From Halichoerus grypus (lineage: Eukaryota; Chordata; Mammalia; Carnivora; Phocidae), in NCBI RefSeq assembly GCF_964656455.1, contig NC_135717.1:147016308-147080307 (forward strand): DNA of 64,000 nucleotides. Direction: 5' to 3'. Position numbers and translations under genes: made by a program. The notes beneath the pieces are model-generated. The model did no database searches. It saw only the letters and a program-made list of their open reading frames with translations, and had not been told where the DNA came from. Below, piece by piece: positions 60,861 through 64,000 of the stretch (its first letter is position 1; the number at the start of each line of letters is the position of its first letter).

Positions 60861-61379
60861 GGAACAAAATGTATTCTCCTATATACATATTGAAACTTGG
60901 ATTAAGCTTAATTCAATTCTAAGTAACTAACTTCCATTATAAAAACCCATCAGAATAATTTACTAAATTATAAATGAATAAATAAAATAAACTGATTATC
61001 TGAAAAATACATAAAAATCGTTAAAATTAATTTTTGGTTAAAGGAAAAACCCTTGGCAAACTCGAAATAGATAAGAACATCCATTATATTGTGATCAATA
61101 TGATCATATGCAGTTTAATTCAAACTTAATTTTGAAATATTTATATAATCCCCTTTAAATTCATGAATGTAACATTGTTGTCACTATCGCTGTGTCTATT
61201 CAATAATTTATGTCCAAGTAAGTAACAAAAGACAAGTAAAATAATTCAAATATATAAGGGTAGGAAAGACAAAAAAACGTACTTTATATAAAGATATCAA
61301 ATTTTCTCAAAATTATTAATGTTGATGGTAAACTCTATTGTCCTACAATCTGAACCAAACTATATGGAAACTTGATGTA
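60861..61379. other. Gene-free stretch, nothing else recognised
   Basis: AT-rich DNA without a supported gene, apart from the 37-bp repeat listed separately. Confidence 0.5.
61059..61095 (+). repeat. 37-bp exact direct repeat, copy 2
   Basis: Identical to 58911-58947 but in unrelated flanks. Confidence 0.9.
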
Positions 61380-62130
61380 TGACTGAAGTGATATTACAAA
61401 GGAATACAGAATGAATTCCTATCTCATACCATATACCTGGATCAATCCCACTTGATTTAATAATCTGAATTTGAAAAGCAAAACTTAAAATTTTTGGAAG
61501 TACAGACAAGAGAAGAAATCTTTAAAAGGTATAATCAGGACAAATCTAAAAAGAAAAATACAAATAAATTTAACTACATTATAGTAAAAACCTTAATGCA
61601 GAAAATGCATAATTAAACATCAAAATAGAAACTGAAGATTTAGCAAAGATATTTATAATTAATACAATAATAGGACATTAGTCTCCAAAATATGTAGAAT
61701 AATGATTAAGATCAATAAAAGGCAAATGGTCCAAAAGAAAAAAGAGCAAAGCATAAATTCATAAAGTTCAAAAATGTTTTTAAAGTCATAAATATAATAA
61801 ATGAATGAAAATCTAACCATAGTTAGATATTATTTTACATCTAGCAAATTGACCAAAAAAAATATTAAAAGCTGGAAATTCCTGCTGCTGCCAAGAATGT
61901 TGGGTAATTGAAAATGTTTTCCACAGATCTAGAGTATACCAGTCTGGAAAGCATTTTGGCAGAGTCCGTAAAGTTTAACAATGTGCATAAAGAAATGCTT
62001 GGAAGATAGCAATGTGATTCTCTTTGCAGAATAGACAGCAGAAAAGAAAACATAACCAAATGTATATATATACATACCCATGGACAATATCAAAAATAAA
62101 ACTAACTGAAAATGTGTCCCCATAAACCCC
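61380..62130 (+). mobile_element. Old L1, ORF2 3' region, sense
   Basis: AGAATGAATTCCTATCTCAT, TAGTCTCCAAAATATGTAGA, GATATTATTTTACATCTAGC and CCAGTCTGGAAAGCATTTTG are colinear with an old L1M4/L1ME-type ORF2. Frames on both strands are broken. Confidence 0.65.
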
Positions 62131-62372
62131 AAAATACAATGGTTAGAGAAAAATAACCTATAGCTTCAATGCAAATACTGCATCATCAGGGGGAAGAGAA
62201 GTGTGTCTGCCAGAGCTGAGAACAAAAGAACACAAATATAGTCAAAGGTACTCACTAAAGAGTGCAGAAAGTCAACAAGTGGGGAATTGTAGCTGAAGCT
62301 GAAATTGGAAGAGTTTTGTGCATCTACATTTTAAGTATTAAAAGGGTTCTGAAGCAAGATCTGAAGGGGTCC

Positions 62373-62945
62373 GTATTAGTTATCTACTGTTATCATAACA
62401 AATTACCATGACCTTAATGGCTTAAAATAACACACATTTATTATTTCACAGCTCCTCTGTGTCAAGAATCTGGAAGCATGACTTACATGGGTCCTCCATT
62501 TAATGGTCTCAGAGGACTGCTATCAAAATATCAATCAATCTGCATTCCCATCCGAAGCCCCTACTGGGGAAGAGTCACTTCTAAGTTTATTCAAGTTGTT
62601 GGCAAAATCAATTTCCTTGAAGTTTTAAAAGTGAGTACCCTGGGTTTCTTGCTGGCTGTCTCCTGCAGGATATCCTAACTTTCTTGCAATGTGGATCTCT
62701 AGGAATGATCTCTTCCTTAAAGCCAGGTAGAGGAGAGAGCCTCTAAAGCAAATCTGCTAGTACAATGTGGTTCTAAATGTAACATAATCACAGGAATGGC
62801 ATAACATCCTTTTTGCTATAGTCTATTGGTTAGAAACAAGCCACAGTTGCTGCCCACATTCACAGAGGAAGGTTTACACAAAGATAGGAATACTAGGAGA
62901 CAGGGATTATGGCAGGCCACCTGCCCCCTCTGTCCATGTCAGGGC
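62373..62945 (-). mobile_element. MaLR-like LTR, antisense
   Basis: TATTAGTTATCTACTGTTAT, CTTAATGGCTTAAAATAACA, AGCTCCTCTGTGTCAAGAAT, TTGCTATAGTCTATTGGTTA and TATGGCAGGCCACCTGCCCC read as the reverse complement of an LTR ending in a TTTTAAGCCA-type motif, as in MLT1-like elements. The length of about 570 bp suggests a nearly complete LTR. Confidence 0.55.
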
Positions 62946-62999
62946 AAAAGGACAACAGCCTCTAAAGCAGTCTTCCAGAACAAAGCCCCATACTGAAAA

Positions 63000-64000
63000 A
63001 AACCCGAGAGAGAGGGATTTCAAATTTGAGATAAATAAAAATGAAAGAAGAAAAAAATTGCAAGGGGTCGGGAAAGGAAAAAGAGGAGATCTCAGAGGAT
63101 ATAAAGTCAGACCTTTTAAATTATGATGAGAAAGAAAAGCAGGTTTGTAGCCATTTCTCTCATTTCACAATTCAGACAAATTAATTTCATATAAAAAGGA
63201 GCAAGAAAAGAATACAAATTTCACTCCAATATCTCATAAGACAAAAGGTCATAAGAAGCTGAATAATATCCATAGAGGAAATTTTTTAATTATTGAAAAA
63301 TATACCCATGAAACAGATGAAAAGAATAAACTAATATTTCAAAATTACTGAAAAGTAATTAGAAAGTGATAAAATCTATGAAAAAACCCTACTGCATTAT
63401 TTAGATAAACTAACAAATATTGTGATAAACTCAAAAAAGAAGATACAAAATAGTAAAAAAATATATATTTTATAATGGAGGCAAAACTATTAAAAAAGTT
63501 GGTAAACATAATAGTTGCTGCCTTAAAAAGCAACTTGTGAAAAAAAATAAAAATTTTAAAAGTGAATAGAATTGAAGAGATTTAAGACCTTGAGAAAGAA
63601 ATGAGTACAGAAAAGGTATGTATCGTGACACAAAGGGAAAAATCCAAAAGAAATATATCATAATCCTTAGTATGTATACCTAGTAACATAACTTCAAACT
63701 ACATAAAGCAACAATTAACAAAAGTAAAAGAAGAAATCTAAAAAACCACAATTAGATTAGGAGACTTTAATATATTTAAATTATTCAGAGTACAATTTAT
63801 GACAAAATTGAATTAAACTAAAATACAATAACAAGAAACTAGAGAATCCCCATTTAATTTGAAATTAAACCAAGGGCTTCAAAATTTATACATCAAAGGA
63901 CTAAAACTGAAAATCAGAAAATTTTAGGTGAATTTTAAGTGAAAGAAAACAAAAATACAGTGTATTAGAACTTGTGAGAGGCAGCAAGAGGTATGCTTAC
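63000..64000 (+). mobile_element. Old L1, end of ORF1 to start of ORF2, runs off window
   Basis: 63000-63650 is A-rich with traces of an ORF1 3' part. From about 63660 (TAATCCTTAGTATGTATACC) onwards, ATTAGATTAGGAGACTTTAA, TTAATTTGAAATTAAACCAA and GAGAGGCAGCAAGAGGTATG follow the order of the L1 ORF2 endonuclease region, with a large internal deletion after the GAGACTTTAA block. Frames are broken. Confidence 0.6.

Overview
The window is gene-poor, AT-rich mammalian nuclear DNA. No intact protein-coding gene, RNA gene, CRISPR array or bacterial-style operon is visible. Every open reading frame inspected is short (at most about 120 codons) and either falls inside a recognisable retroelement or has no convincing coding signature. 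The organism is almost certainly a carnivoran. At least 22 copies, plus a tail at the left edge, belong to the tRNA-derived carnivoran SINE (CAN SINE/SINEC): a head reading GCGCCTGGGTGGCTCAGT, a CT-rich 3' part, an AATAAA-rich end and a poly(A) tail. Their body resembles the copies I associate with arctoid carnivorans (bears, seals, mustelids, raccoon group). The typical dog head and the typical cat body were not seen. The arctoid placement is an inference from repeat type.

Layout, left to right. 0-10 kb: young SINEs, L1 3' ends, a long L1/HAL1 ORF1-like stretch (about 3.6-5.3 kb), a MaLR LTR with internal sequence (5.4-6.5 kb), an old L1 3' half split by a SINE (6.5-8.5 kb) and an L2. 10-14 kb: a SINE with a perfect 18-bp target duplication, a MIR, then the most interesting locus, a 5'-truncated antisense L1 that runs straight into a 5'-complete, 3'-truncated processed copy of ribosomal protein S24 in the same orientation. 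14-26 kb: mostly unassigned DNA with L2, MIR and L1 tails. 26-35 kb: three antisense SINEs and one sense SINE, a pogo/Tigger-like DNA transposon with terminal inverted repeats, a MIR and an old L1. 35-41 kb: an MLT2-type LTR, a MaLR-like LTR split by a young L1, three SINEs and more L1. 43-46 kb: an old class I endogenous retrovirus (ERV) remnant whose leader holds a CpG-rich tandem repeat. 46-56 kb: seven SINEs (one nested in another), an L1 ORF1 3' fragment and an L2. 57-64 kb: old L1 segments, a long (TA)n tract, a site hit twice by retrotransposons, a MaLR-like LTR and an L1 running off the right edge.

Nothing here works together as a gene system. The window is best read as intergenic (or deep intronic) DNA built by repeated L1-driven insertion: L1 copies, SINEs moved in trans, a chimeric retropseudogene, and several minimal insertions consisting of only the last 45-105 bp of L1 or only a tail. 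Family names are from memory of repeat consensus sequences; no database search was run.
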